Below are positions 20,900 to 32,183 of a DNA stretch of 64,000 bases, piece after piece (position 1 is the stretch's first letter; each line of letters opens with the position of its first letter). Under the pieces are notes generated by a model. The model saw nothing but the letters and a program-made list of their open reading frames with translations, did not search any database and was not told where the DNA came from. The stretch is taken from NCBI GenBank assembly GCA_003550325.1, contig QKWP01000102.1, positions 403,648 through 467,647 on the forward strand, given 5' to 3'. The DNA comes from Gigaspora rosea. Lineage: Eukaryota; Glomeromycota; Glomeromycetes; Diversisporales; Gigasporaceae. Made by a program: the position numbers and the translations under genes.

Positions 20900-21240
20900 A
20901 CCATATAGTGCTTTGAAAATGAGACCTGAGTTCTGAAATCCCCAAGCCAGTATGGGTATTCTGGTTAATAATATAGTTGTGTCTGTGATTGGTCCTGTTA
21001 ATCCCGTTGTGGGAGCAGAGGTTTGTTTTGTGGGTAGTTATTCAGGTCTAGTTTGTGGACTAATTAATCCGCTTTTTGGTGGGTTAGAAAATTATTCACT
21101 TTTTCTTTTTCATTACTACCAACTGGTTGTTTGGTTATTGATAAATCACTTAAACTTTGCATAAATTCGGCTTTTACTTCCTCTTTAATACTCTCAGTTA
21201 AGAAATTATTAATTTGGTCAGCAGTTTTCAATTCTATCTA
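20900..21240 (-). pseudogene. Coding-like fragment carried by the hAT-like element
   Basis: On the minus strand one frame reads IELKTADQINNFLTESIKEE, then KAEFMQSLSDLSITKQ and PVGSNEKEKVNNFL before a stop. A shifted frame continues as a Pro/Thr-rich segment (PPKSGLISPQTRPE, SAPTTGLTGPITDTT). The amino-acid composition is protein-like and unlike the AT-rich surroundings. It may be captured host sequence or a remnant of the original transposase gene. I do not recognise the family. Confidence 0.4.
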
Positions 21241-21359
21241 TTATCAAGTAAGTTATGTACAAATTTTTATTTATTTTTTAAATTTGAATACACTTATTTA
21301 AATGATTTTATTTATTATCAATTGTTTTATTGATAATTGATATATCGTTTTATGCTTAA

Positions 21360-21479
21360 CATGACTAAAATTTCAAATCGACAACGTCAAATTAAACAGA
21401 TAAATAAACTTTTAAAGACACTTATAAATGAATACTCAACTAACACAAATAAGGCTATTACTAAAGTTTTGGATAAATA
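21360..21479 (+). pseudogene. 39-codon basic frame inside the hAT-like element
   Basis: ATG at 21360 gives MTKISNRQRQIKQINKLLKT and ends KAITKVLDK with TAA at 21477-21479. It is basic and probably helical, like the N-terminus of a DNA-binding or transposase-associated protein. A shifted frame beyond it is open to about 21616 and ends in a hydrophobic stretch. It is too short to assign and is likely a remnant. Confidence 0.35.
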
Positions 21480-22195
21480 ATGAAATTAATACAAGCTATA
21501 GTACTGATCGATATCTTACTATATGTGAAAAACAATTAAATCTAACGATTTTTTTCAAGTTCTTTCACTTAATTGTAATAATTTTCTTGAAAGTTCTTGT
21601 TGGAATATATAAGTAATATTTGTCAAGCTATATAAAAAAAATGCGAAGTTTAATAAGTTATATAAAAAATAATAATTTAAGTGAAAGTTTAATACGTTAT
21701 ATAAACAATAATTTAAGCAAAGGTTTAGTAAGAAATATAAAGAAATAATTTAAGCGAAGGTTTAGAAAGATATTTAAAAGAATAATTTTTGATCAAAAGT
21801 TTAATAAGTAATTTGAGCTAAGGTTCACTAAGTTTATAAAAAAATAATGAGGGTATTGAAAAGATTATCAATCTAAGTTCATGTAACAAACAATTAGAAA
21901 CTAGTTAGATTCAATTCCCTAGTCATAGCACAGAAACAATTATAATCGATCAAAAGGATATAATCGATCATGATTAAACTAAAAATTTCATGATCATTTT
22001 GACTGAACAATCGATCATATTTCAATTTTTATATGATCGATCATAGCCTTTTGATCGATTATAATCGATCAAATGGCTATGATCGATCATTGAGTTTGAT
22101 CAATCATGATCGAACAAAAAAATTCGTGATCGATCATGACCGATTTGACCAAGCAATCAGTCATACCATGTTCGATTTCAATCTCTAGTCTCTAT

Positions 22196-23964
22196 CTCGC
22201 TACGATATGTGATGTATTGGTCTTTCATATAAATCTTCAGATATCTTTGGTGTAGGACTGACATCGTAGGCAACTGCTTATTTATTTTTTTAATTCTATA
22301 TACCTACCTTCTACTACCCTTTTCATCACGACAGTTTCTACTATGTGCTTTTCCAGTCTATTTCTACCATATTATTCCCTTCTTTTACATCCAAACCTAA
22401 TGCTACTGAGCTTACCCACCCTACATTATAAATTGATATAATCACATCTTGCACGAACTTTCTCAATGGCCTGTCTACGATGCGATTATTCCATCTTGGT
22501 ATAATTCTTAAACCTTTTGTCCAACTACTACTCAAGCTAAATCCTTCACCTCTAACAGCACCTTTTTTTGCGAGTTTATCTGCTTCCTCATTATCCCTTA
22601 TTCCTGCATGCTCCTTTATCTTAACTAGTTCTAAATTTATCTCCTTTTTTTGTACACAATCTCTAATCACCCTTAACCAGTTTCTGTTACTTAGCTTTAG
22701 CTCTTTTCAGACTGAACTAAGTTTTGCATTTTGATTGATCAAATTTATCGCGTTGTTACTGTCGGTAATTATTCTTACTCTTGCCTTGCATGGTACAGCT
22801 AGCAACGGCGTTGCAATTGCTCCAAGTTTAGTCCTTGTTGATGATGGCCAATTAATTATGGCTTCTTGGAAACTTATATCTTCATCGAATTCTTTTGGTT
22901 CTATATTCATTGGGTATGCTTTCCATCCAATCCCCATTCATCGCTTAGTCACATTTCTGTTCTGCGTCTCTATTATCTCCATGGAACTGTCCATGAAAAT
23001 ATCCCATTCTTGCCTTCTTTAAAGCTTTTCTCTTATTTCTTCTAGCTTCTTTCACACCTTGGTATCTGGGATCCATTCTTTCAGTATCTTGTTCTCCTAA
23101 CAGCCAATTACTATCCTCTCTACCTGCTGGTTTTCTGTATTTACTTTTCTTGGATCTTCTGTATCTACTGTCTCTATGTTTGTTAAATCTATTTCGCACA
23201 GGACCTTACGCTCTACTTTCTTAACTAAGTACTTGTTTAAACATGTGTTTTACTTCTAAACTTTTTATATATGATGCACGAATTCTCATCCTTCCCTTGA
23301 TTATCTTTACACCCACTATATCGTTCTATTTCTTGCTTTGTGTTACTACTGCTTTCACACTTCTGCCAATATTCTATTATCATTGTTTGCTTTGAGCCCT
23401 TTCTTCCTATCACTTTTCCTATCTGGGCTCCTTTGGTGCCATTACCAAATACAATCATTTCATGCTTTCGTGCATCCCTAGATATTCGTACTAGTTCTGG
23501 TTTTATTGCATATGCATTTCCATTCAATTGCCTAAATTCACTCTTGACTTGTCATATGTACCTGTCTTCAATTATCTTTTCTTCCAGAAACTTGTACCAT
23601 TCTGGCTTTTTTCCATAATCTTTTTTATTTTTTATATTTCTTACTTGCTTCCATGTCAGCATTCTTTCGCCGTCTTTATTAATCAGCTGCTCTACCATGT
23701 ATAGTTGTAGGTCCTGTCCGCTCCAAAATCCTTTTTCAAAACTTTGCGTATTTCTCTTTCTTTCTCTGCAATTTCTAAGCACTTTTCCATATGACCTTCT
23801 TCAAACCTGAAGCCTAGTGCATGCGCTTCTTGTATTATACAAAGGGCCATATTATGTGTAATTTCTATTTCATCTAGCTGTTCTTTCTCCAGTCCTAGTA
23901 TCGACTTTGTGCACTTATTGTGAACCTGCGCCTGTCTAATGCGGATCCATGTTGAGTCACCTGC
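22196..23964 (-). pseudogene. LINE B connection, RNase H and start of Cys-rich tail
   Basis: Downstream of the hAT-like element the frame resumes as AGDSTWIRIRQAQVHNKC, then YMVEQLINKDGERMLTWKQV (23700 region). The RNase H core is recognisable but scattered over frames. FMDSS replaces FTDSS near 22990, WPSSTRTKLGAIA has Gly at the Glu position expected for catalysis (LINE A has TKLELLAIW), ITDSNNAIN keeps the second Asp, and IKEHAGIRDNEEADKLAKKG keeps His and Asp. The tail (KQLPTMSVLHQRYLKIY) continues to 22196, where the second hAT-like element interrupts it. Confidence 0.8.
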
Positions 23965-24179
23965 CCCTTCGGCAGTGTTTAAAATTCAATGTTCTCATGG
24001 TTCTCAATGAACATTTGAATTTTTTTAAGAACATTGATATTTAGAAAATGTTCTCTTATTTGATAGTTCAAAGAGAACATTTATAAAATTTTTATGTTCT
24101 AGATTTATTAATAAGAACAATAAATTATATAAAATGTTCATCAATTTGATAATGTAATTTGATCATGACAAATTCTGTA

Positions 24180-24245
24180 TAAATATATATATGTATATAC
24201 ATATGTACATATGTATATACATACTATGTATAGCACATATATTTA
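24180..24245. repeat. ATGTATATACAT microsatellite
   Basis: Alternating TATG/TATATACATA words (ATGTATATACATATGTACAT) form a self-complementary low-complexity tract inside the hAT-like element. Confidence 0.7.
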
Positions 24246-24640
24246 AAGTTGCACTATATAGTGTTGTCCTATAGAAATTACACAAAAGTGGTCATAACTT
24301 TTGATCCACCAAACCAAATTGAATGAAACCACCACCATTCGAATCAGCTCATCGAGACGGTTCTAACGAGCTATAGATCATCACGATACGATCACTGGAT
24401 GATAAGATCGGAACCAATTAACAATCAATATAGGATCTGCAATCCGATTGGCTGAGGACCTTCTGCGCGAATGTCTTTACATGTATTACTTCTAAAACAT
24501 GTCATATATATAGCATATATTTTATATATTTCATTTATTATACATATATTATTTATTTCATATATTACATTTCTATTATATATACATATATTTTATTAGT
24601 AGTAGATATAGCATATATTGCACATGTAGTAGATATAGTC

Positions 24641-24878
24641 TGTTACATTTGTGAAAAATCAAAATGTATAAAAGCAGCCGATGTGGACCCCAAGTTCAAC
24701 ATCGAGTCTTCATACTCTTTCACTAATAAATACATTTATTTATTACATAAATTAAACAATTATTAGTATCCTCATATACTTCTAATTGTAGCCTCTTTCG
24801 TAATTGCAAATTGCCTTAAATCTTCTTTGTTAAGTTTTATTAAAAAACGCCTTCCGACTTAGATATATCACAGTAACA
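24641..24878 (+). mobile_element. Possible solo LTR relic
   Basis: The segment starts TGTTAC and ends GTAACA, an inverted TG..CA pair. It carries TATAAAAG (24667-24674) and AATAAA (24725-24730), the promoter and polyadenylation elements expected in an LTR. I cannot find a 5-bp target duplication (TAGTC against AAAGT), so the call is weak. An alternative is an unrelated fragment with chance signals. Confidence 0.3.
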
Positions 24879-25523
24879 AAAGTGAGGTTACACAGAGTGT
24901 TCACTGTCTAAGATCGCTCTAGTTACCTAATATCTTTGAAGAAGTGGATATAGGATAACAATAGATAACAAATAAATATTAAGAAAATTATCTTTAAAGA
25001 TTTTTAAAATAAACATTCATTAATTGTGCAAAAGTATTATTATTGTATAAACTTATATAGATGATTTGTGTCAAATGATATGCTAATACTAAGCAAGCAA
25101 AAAGATACAAAGATTTGTTAGTATGAAATTTAAATAGTTAAATAACAAAGTAATTTGATTCTAATTTATCACATTTACCAATAGTAGTATCAGTAAAATA
25201 TTATAGAAAGTCTTGTTTTATTATAAGCAAATATGAAAAGCACTTGAAATTTAACAAAATTATTAGAAATTAAATTGTATAATATATTGTATTATGTTGA
25301 AAAAATATAAAGAATTATATACAAACTTTAAAAAATTATTAATAAATAAGTATGAACTTAGTATGTGAATTGTAAGTATAGAATATGAACATTTTTTAAA
25401 AATTAATATTCAATTTATTTAATATATAATGATCATTAAAAAGTTTTGAGAACAATAAAAATTTAAATTATGTTCTTTTGAGAACATAACTTTAGATTTG
25501 AATTTTAAACACTGCCCTTCGGT

Positions 25524-27220
25524 ATCATTGAGTTTTAATATTAGTCCTGTGATGTGAAGCTGCACCCCTACTATATTTTTGTGACTCAATATACCATTTG
25601 GCGTGTTCAAAGCTAAACCACTTTTTTGTTTTAAAATTTTTAGGAACAGCTGTTGCAGGTTTTCGCATTCTTTTCTACTTAGAAATGTTGTTTGTAGTCT
25701 ATATTCTGCTCTTGGCAATAATACCTTGTTGTTTATATAGATCAATTGACTCAACGTAATTCTCTTTTCTTGACTACTTGCACTAGTGCTTCTATTTCTT
25801 CTCAGATTATTTTATTTACATGCCCTTTCCCTCTTTTTCCTATTAACCAAACTCTAAGAATCTTACTGCTTGATCTACATTTTTTGCCTGCACTATGCTT
25901 TTATTTTCCTCTACTTCAACATTTAATTCTGGCCCACTGCCATTAATTACTAACAACTCTGATTTTTTCCATTTATTTTTATATCGTTTATTTTGTAAAA
26001 TTCATTAGCTATACTTATGATTGATGTTAAATCTTCTCTTGACTTTGCGATCCATGTGGTGTCATCTGCGTAAGCTAATGCCGCCTGTCTCCACGATATC
26101 TCATCTGTCTTCCCTAATACTATTTCAGTCAGCTATTGTACTGATATCTTATATCCCAGGTTTTTTGGTTCTGTATCATCTTTAGCAATGGATCGTTGAA
26201 TATCCTCCATATGAGAGGAGACACTACTTCCCCTTGGTTGATGCCATCTTCTGCATTTACTTCTCGGCTATTACCAAATGCTATGTTGACTTTGATCTTC
26301 CGATTCTCGTACAAGTCCAACAGGAATTCTATAATCTTCGACAGTAATTTAATTCTTTCCATTGCAAGTTTAAGCATTGTAAAGCTTACGGAGTCGAACG
26401 CCTTTTTCATATCTTGCAATAACACCCAGAGTTCCTTTATTTTTTCTTTTGCTTCCTTGATTATATTATTTATTATCTGTATTGGAGTGCTTGTGGAATC
26501 TCCAGGTAAACCTGCGAAATTGTTTCCTCTTAACGTCCTTCTTTCTTTTATCGTTCTGCTCATTCTTCCGTTAATTATTCTTACTGTTGCTTTACGCAAT
26601 GTTTCTAACAACATTATAGGATGAATGTTATTAAAGTTATAATTCCAAAATTTATTTTTGGGTATTGCGTAAAGCAAACCCTTCTTCCATTCTTTCGGTA
26701 TTCTTCTGCTTCTTATATACATAATTACAAATGTTCGCAGTATCTTATTGGTCTTCTTTTCTACTTTTTTTAAAACTGGGTATGTTATCCTAGACGCACC
26801 TGGCGCTGAATTGTTTTTAGTCTTTTCCATGGCCTCTTGCCATTCCTGCTCACTTATCTCCTCGGTTAAATCTTTGTACCAGTTTTCATCTATAACTTCG
26901 ATCAGGCTATACTCCGCTTTCCATTTGTTATCTATTTTTCCTACTTTTATCTTTCTTACGCTATACTGACTTTCAAAATGTACTACTACATAGTCCTTTA
27001 CTTCTGCTTCATTATTTAGAAGAAACTTCTTACCCTTTCTGTTTACAACTAACCAGTATACTGTTTAGCATCCTACGTTGGTCTGACACGATCATTTCAC
27101 CATGCGCTTCTATGCTTCTTTGCATGTCCTCTTCTTCAGCCTTATTTTGCATTATGTGCCACATGCTATGTTTCGCCTTCCATTTTTTCTTAACTTTTTC
27201 CCTAGTTCCTCTGATCACAC
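25524..27220 (-). pseudogene. LINE B reverse transcriptase (up to the hAT-like insertion)
   Basis: The N-terminal linker is at 27218-27030. The core frame 26830-26129 (233 codons) reads NNSAPGASRITYPVL, GNNFAGLPGDST, motif A VLLQDMKKAFDSV and motif B GINQGEVVSPLIW. Motif C, AYADDTTWIA, is in a shifted frame near 26075-26040. The thumb (MSQLIYINNKVLLPRAEY, 25754 onward) runs into the hAT-like element at 25515; the last 36 or so codons of that open frame belong to the insertion, not to the LINE. Confidence 0.9.
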
Positions 27221-27517
27221 TAAGTAACTATTTTGTGTCGATTTTTTCTCTTCTAAATTTTGGTAGATTGCTCATTGATCATTCTTTTCAATATTTTTCT
27301 TTATAAAGTATTTATGTTTCTTGCACAACTTGCTCAACATTTTAACCCTTTTCCTTATTTCCTGAGTTCCTCACTTTGCACTTTCTGAACTATACTTTTG
27401 GCTTTACACTTTTTTTGGTAGATGTTTATTAACTGATGCGATAATGCTTTCTTTAATCAATTTCCACCCCTTGTCTAAAGTCTCTTGACTGTGTACCTCT
27501 TTGATATTGCTCTCCTT

Positions 27518-28400
27518 CTAATACTCTTTCAATTTTACATCTAAACTTTTATCCAGGTGTTGTGCATATGCTGTCCAGTTTTTCTCCTTTATGTTTTCTA
27601 CGTCCAACTCAATCCTCTTCGTTTTGGCTTGTCTACATGCTGCAGCTCTCATACAACCTCTGTTTATGTCCGTCAGTATCTTGATTACAACTAAGTCGTG
27701 GTCGCTTAACGTGGTTTCTGACATATCCAGAGTGTATGTTTTAAGCACATTGTTTTTGCATTTTCTGGACAGCCATATGTAATCGATATAAGTTTCTAAC
27801 CGCTTCTTCTCTGTGTAGGTTTGATTCTTCTTGTTTATACCATTTGTGCAAATCTATCAAACCCTTGTTTACTATAAAATAGAACATGTTTTCTGTCTCC
27901 CTGTTTCTAATTACTTTGCGACCCCTCAAAAAAGCTTCTTCCTGCTATTCGTGCTTGAAGTCCGATTATTATAAATCTTCGTTCTTTTTTATAGTTTTGA
28001 TCTAGTCTATCTTGGACAAATTTCTAGATTTTCTTCCTTATATCTACATCATTTGGAAAGCGTACAGCACTATTATACTGTAATTGAGCCTTTTGAACAA
28101 TAAGTCCACTTTTAGTACATATGCCCAGAGTTTTTCTACCTTTGCTACATGTTTGGACCACTTCTTTCCGATTATCAAACAGACCCCAAAACCCTTCTTT
28201 TTTTCTTCTATTGCCTCAGTCCAGAAGCTTACTATTTTTGCCTCATTTCTCAGTGTTAGCTTTCCTTCCTTTTCCATTATATTTGTTTCACAGATCCCCA
28301 AGAAGTCTATTCTGTCCTCCTTTATTACATCAATAATTGCCTCGAGCTTTATCTTATTTCCCTTAATTCCATTGATATTATGTATTCCTATTTTACACAA
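27518..28400 (-). pseudogene. LINE B APE-type endonuclease domain
   Basis: The frame 28400-28044 (118 codons) starts CKIGIHNINGIKGNKIKLEA and reaches LGICETNIMEKEG; the Asn of HNIN and the Glu of ETN are the expected metal-binding residues. After decay in the middle, the frame 27748-27518 contains LSDHDLVVIK, the catalytic SDH motif at the C-terminus. In an active LINE this enzyme nicks target DNA. Stops near 28044 and 27741 rule out a functional protein. Confidence 0.82.
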
Positions 28401-28562
28401 AGACTAGTTTTCTTTTTCTTCTATATAACTTCCTCCAGTATCTGGCTCTTTTCCTTTTTTTCCTACTTGGACCCATGAGCCTTCATTTATCTTTTCTATT
28501 TCTCTAGATCTGTTGAGGATTTTTCAGTCTCTCTTTGTATTTTTCCACCTTTCGTAATTAAT

Positions 28563-28820
28563 CTAGTTCTTTCTCGATGTTTCAAAAATTTGTCTTTGTT
28601 CCTTTAGAAATTTGTCTATCTCTCTATTTCTATTTTGTGCTACTTTACTTGTTTCTCCTTCTTTATTTTGCACTATAAGTCTTAAGTCTGTTGCGCCTTG
28701 ATAGTTAGTAGACTTATATTGTCTACTATTATTCTGTGATTTGACTGGTGCGTCCATTAGGAGTGGTTGGGGCCTGCTAGCCCCTTGATTGTCCTTTCTA
28801 ACTCCTTCAATTTCATCCAA
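28563..28820 (-). pseudogene. LINE B polar linker before the endonuclease
   Basis: It is an 85-codon frame rich in Gln, Asn and Lys (MDEIEGVRKDNQGASRPQPL at the start, EIDKFLKEQRQIFE near the end). It occupies the position of the linker between the first ORF and the endonuclease. No motif is visible. Confidence 0.45.
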
Positions 28821-29880
28821 ATCTCCTTATTTATGCTTCCTTTTCCGAATTTTCTGCTATTATATCTTTCTACATTTTTTCCCTTTTTATTACATGGATA
28901 TAGATTTTTCCCTGCCAGTTTTTGAATTGGCGATTATTGCTTTTTTCCTCCAATATCTTTGTCCTCTTGCTTTATATACTTTCTCTCCAGTACTTTGCTT
29001 CTCTTCTCTTGTTAATTTTTGCATCTTTTATATGAAGCTTTCTCTTCTGTCCTTCGTTGTATTCTATCCTCCTGTTTTTATATTCTTCACTTTCTTTTAG
29101 CACTTCATACATCGAATCTTGCCACTCAAGTTTCATATTGTAATAGTATATTCCAGATTCTCTTGCCTTTGCCAAATCTTCTTATGATTCAAAATACACT
29201 ATTGCTATTTTCCTTTGGTTATCATGACAATTGTTTGTAATAAACACTGACTTTGCATTTACTCTGCTTAGTTGTCTTAATAGAAGTGAATCAATTGCTT
29301 GTTTTGGTACATTTGTTATCCTTGTTTTGTACTAGTTTCTTTTTACTAATTCCTCTTTGTCAAATCTATTTCTGTTCTTTCCAAGGCAATTGCCTATTTG
29401 CTTTCCCAATTTTGTTTTCTTTTTCATTCTTAAATTTAACTAGTACTTGAGCTGCACTACTTGTTTCTTTGCGCCTCCATTTATAATCGATATATTTCTG
29501 AAAAAGCTTAATTCTTTCTGGAGTATGCGTGGAGACATGTCTTTAGGAATATTCTATACCATATAGATTCCATTCAGTTTTCTTTGTCCTTTTTAATAGT
29601 ACTATTATCTTTTTTTAGTACTTGTTCGCCTTGCGTTGCTATATCTTCTTTCTGTATGGATTCAGTTTTTTCCTCTTCTGTATTGTTTATCTTTACTTCA
29701 TCAGTTTCGTTTTTGTCGATTACATGAGGTGTTTGATAGCTCCACTGTGCTTATTTTTGAGGCCTCTGCTGTATTGTATATTTTTTTTTCGATACGTAAT
29801 CTAGTGTGCCACATTCAGCTTCTATCATTATTCTTTTCCTTGTTTGAATTTTCTTATGCTTTATTCTTTCTTTATCTGTA
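28821..29880 (-). pseudogene. LINE B decayed first-ORF body (RRM-like region)
   Basis: AECGTLDYVS lies near 29820-29790, and a Lys/Glu-rich tract follows with stops in every frame. A frame at 29175-28972 (67 codons) reads YNMKLEWQDSMYEVLKESEE, then a Lys/Arg-rich tail. The layout corresponds to the RRM-like region of LINEs A and C, but decay prevents a domain call. Confidence 0.5.
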
Positions 29881-29885
29881 ACTGA

Positions 29886-30125
29886 CTATATGTCCTTGAG
29901 CTGCTTTTCGGTTAAGGCACAATAGTTTTCAATAAAATATCTAATTAGACATATTTCTTCTGCTGAAATTACTTCTATTGCTTTTGCTAATTCAGAGTCG
30001 ATTATGTGCATTCTTATGCATGTCTTATTTAAGTACTCTATGCATTTCTGCATGCCACATCTGAGTGCGTCACCTCCACTCTTAAGGAGCTTCACTTTCC
30101 AGTTCAGAACCTGTTTATTGTTCAT
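29886..30125 (-). pseudogene. LINE B N-terminal domain
   Basis: The frame starts with ATG at 30125 (MNNKQVLNWKVKLLKSGGDA) and runs 79 codons to a stop at 29886. It has EYLNKTCIRMHIIDSELAKA and ISAEEICLIRYF, shared with LINE A. It ends early compared with the joined LINE A reading, and the ECGTLDY motif follows near 29815 in another frame. No known domain is recognised; this is a family-specific N-terminal domain. Confidence 0.7.
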
Positions 30126-30692
30126 TTATCTTCTACTAATCTCGTTAACTACTAATGTTTAAAATTCCCATGTTTACGTGTTTGTTTATTTGTTTTGATG
30201 TGGCCAATTTTCTATTGTTTACTTGTTGTTTGTTATCATTTCGTATATACATCAATATGCTTATGTAATCTATTAATGCTCTGCAGTATAGGGTTTTAGC
30301 TATTGCCCACTTTATCATATTATTTTCTTTGTACTTTCTTTATGTGTAACTATTCGGTCATATTAGTCCTTCAGTTATTTTAGCTCCCCAACTCAAGCAA
30401 AATAGTTTCCTTGTTACTTTTTAAGTCTTTGTTTATATTCTTGCTTGTGCTGTTACTTCTTGTATTTTTCTTTTGTTAGCTATTTAAGTTTCTGTCGCTC
30501 CACACAAGTATTTATACTCTTCTGTGTTTTCGAAGAATGTAGTTTCGTCTAGAAATGTTCTCTTTAATGTTGGGTTGAATTTTCTATATTCTGTTCGATG
30601 TTTTTCTATGTTTTTCTTAGGTTTCTATATGTTTTGTTATTGTTTTTTTAGCTCCCCATTTAGACCCGGTAATTAGCAGAAAGAGTGATTCG

Positions 30693-30708
30693 AAGATTTT
30701 GTATTATT
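30693..30708. repeat. 5'-side target-site duplication of LINE B
   Basis: AAGATTTTGTATTATT is identical to 19061-19076. Six bases (GATTCG) separate it from the conserved AAAGAGT of the LINE 5' end; they could be element sequence or untemplated bases. Confidence 0.88.
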
Positions 30709-31498
30709 ATATATATATATTTTAAAATTTATATATTTAATAATGCAAAATCTTAAAAATCTCTTTCCAACGATCACTTGTACCAAATCGTTTCAAAAGG
30801 CTGACCTATGAAACCTGCATATTTAATATATAAAATAGTAAATTAACTCTACTAAATAGCAACTGGAACTCAAGACTATCTATTGAGAAGCTGAAACACT
30901 GCAAGAAAAAGGACCTGGATGGACTTGATAGATGACTCTCCCGGTTTGTGACTTTAGTGCTATTGGGCAAAGAAGTAGCAGGCTTAGACACTAGAGTTTA
31001 GTTTTGAAATATGTTATAACTCCCTCTTGCTCCTTTGGATTTTTTCAAATTTTTTGCCAAAAAGTGAGAATACTGGTTTACCTCTCCAAAGATTAGCAGT
31101 GTTTACTTCTTCTGAATTAGGACGATTTGAATCAGAACTAGTGCCGTTATGAGTGAATTTAGTCACTACATTCAAATAAACAATGAATAACATGGTTGGA
31201 TCTGGAGGGTACATGAAAATTTTTTATTTTTTTTTTAGTTTTATCACTGGATCACAAAATATCATCTATTATATATTGCACGAAAATGATCCTTGAGGGT
31301 ATTTTGACAAAGTGTAAATGTGACAAAGAATCAAAAATATCTTGTAACCCAGTGATCAGAACCAGGCGAGCTTGGTACCATTCGATTCATCTCATTGAGA
31401 CGAATCGAAAGGTATAAAAATTATTTGATTCTGATCATTAGATAAGAATATATTAAAATTCGCCAAATTATCCTCTTTTACCTTATATATATATAGAT
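30709..31498. other. Repeat-derived stretch, no gene seen
   Basis: TA microsatellite is followed by a segment with TTCAAATTTTTTGCCAAAAA, GAATCAGAACTAGTGCCGTT and TTGGATCTGGAGGG words, and then the recurrent 'GTAACCCAGTGATCAGAACC ... CATTCGATTCATCTCATTGA' motif (31340-31450). Minus-strand frames at 31214-31014 and 30991-30806 lack any domain and are probably chance. Confidence 0.5.
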
Positions 31499-31513
31499 GT
31501 TGTGCCTCAGATC

Positions 31514-31795
31514 GGGGTCGTTTAAAACGTTGTGCAATCACGTGATATAAGGCCAATCAAATTGTTTGTTTTGATCGACTCGGATCAGCCTGACGAAGAA
31601 AAAAGAAGAAAAAAAGCGAGAAAACGAAGAATACAAGAAAACTAATGACTAAACCTATATTGATGCACTAATAAAAAATGTTGGGAAGGTGATTTTACCT
31701 ATAAAACATGCCCTAACCCTAACCCCAAACTAACCCTTACCTAACTTTAACTAAATAGTCAAAAACATATGATGCACAACGCTTTAAACGTTTCC
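31514..31795 (+). mobile_element. GGGGTCGTTTAAA MITE, copy 1
   Basis: The left end GGGGTCGTTTAAAACG and right end CGCTTTAAACGTTTCC are imperfectly inverted. The interior shares AATCACGTGATAT, GTTTGTTTTGATC, CGGATCAGCC and CCCTAACCCTAACC with the copy at 58840-59133. The candidate duplication is CTCAGATC against TTCAGATT. Taking it out restores the left arm of the surrounding inverted repeat. Confidence 0.78.
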
Positions 31796-32183
31796 TTCAG
31801 ATTGCTTCTTGCGTTAGATCTAATCTGATGCGTGTCAGATGCCGATTTTTAGATGACGCACGTCAGCTATTGATTGGTCATCTAACGTGCGTAGGTTGTA
31901 ATCTAGGTTTTAAACCAACGCACTGTTATAATCACATGTTTAATTATAATTTTTTAGCAATAGAGACCCTGTGATCAACCAATTAAATCAATCATGCAAT
32001 TGCGCGTTTCTTTAATTAATAAAGGTTTTTATTAAAAAAAAAATTACAAAAAAATATACAATGAAAATGAAGTGAACATTTATATTTATAAATATCATTG
32101 CGTAACAAAATAAATTTTGTTATGCAATAAACTGCGAACCAATCCGCTTACCCACTTTATTTAAAATCACCTGCCCACTTTAT

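Larger units (their letters stand above)
19908..22187. mobile_element. hAT-like element with TGATCGATC-rich ends, in LINE B tail
   Basis: It is 2280 bp with the perfect 8-bp duplication GTCTCTAT (19900-19907 and 22188-22195). Termini TAGAGATTGAAATC are perfectly inverted and fit the hAT YARNG start. About 200 bp at each end are crowded with GATCGATC and TGATCGATCAT palindromes, probably transposase sites. The interior contains two short coding-looking fragments (20900-21240 minus and 21360-21479 plus) and otherwise AT-rich DNA. No complete transposase is present. Confidence 0.92.
23973..25515. mobile_element. hAT-like element inserted in LINE B after the RT thumb
   Basis: It is 1543 bp, flanked by the perfect 8-bp duplication CCCTTCGG (23965-23972 and 25516-25523). 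The termini are perfectly inverted: CAGTGTTTAAAATTCAA at the left and its complement at the right. CAGTG plus an 8-bp duplication is diagnostic of hAT style. The adjacent subterminal words TGTTCTC and GAACATAA occur on both sides. The interior holds a TATG-rich microsatellite (24180-24240), the shared 'CGAATCAGCTCATCGAGACG' motif near 24340 and a possible solo LTR (24641-24878). No transposase is visible. Confidence 0.92.
19077..30692 (-). mobile_element. LINE B: full-length non-LTR retrotransposon with two nested insertions
   Basis: It is bounded by a 16-bp perfect duplication AAGATTTTGTATTATT (19061-19076 and 30693-30708). The 3' end on the minus strand is A-rich (plus-strand T run at about 19077-19092), and the 5' end carries the AAAGAGTG motif shared by all three LINEs. 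Without its two hAT-like insertions (2280 and 1543 bp) the element is about 7.8 kb. Domain order matches LINEs A and C. Many stops and frameshifts show that it is no longer autonomous. The long leader 30692-30126 is non-coding, with GCAGTATAGGGTTTTAG near 30282-30299, also seen at 7855-7870 in LINE A. Confidence 0.93.
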
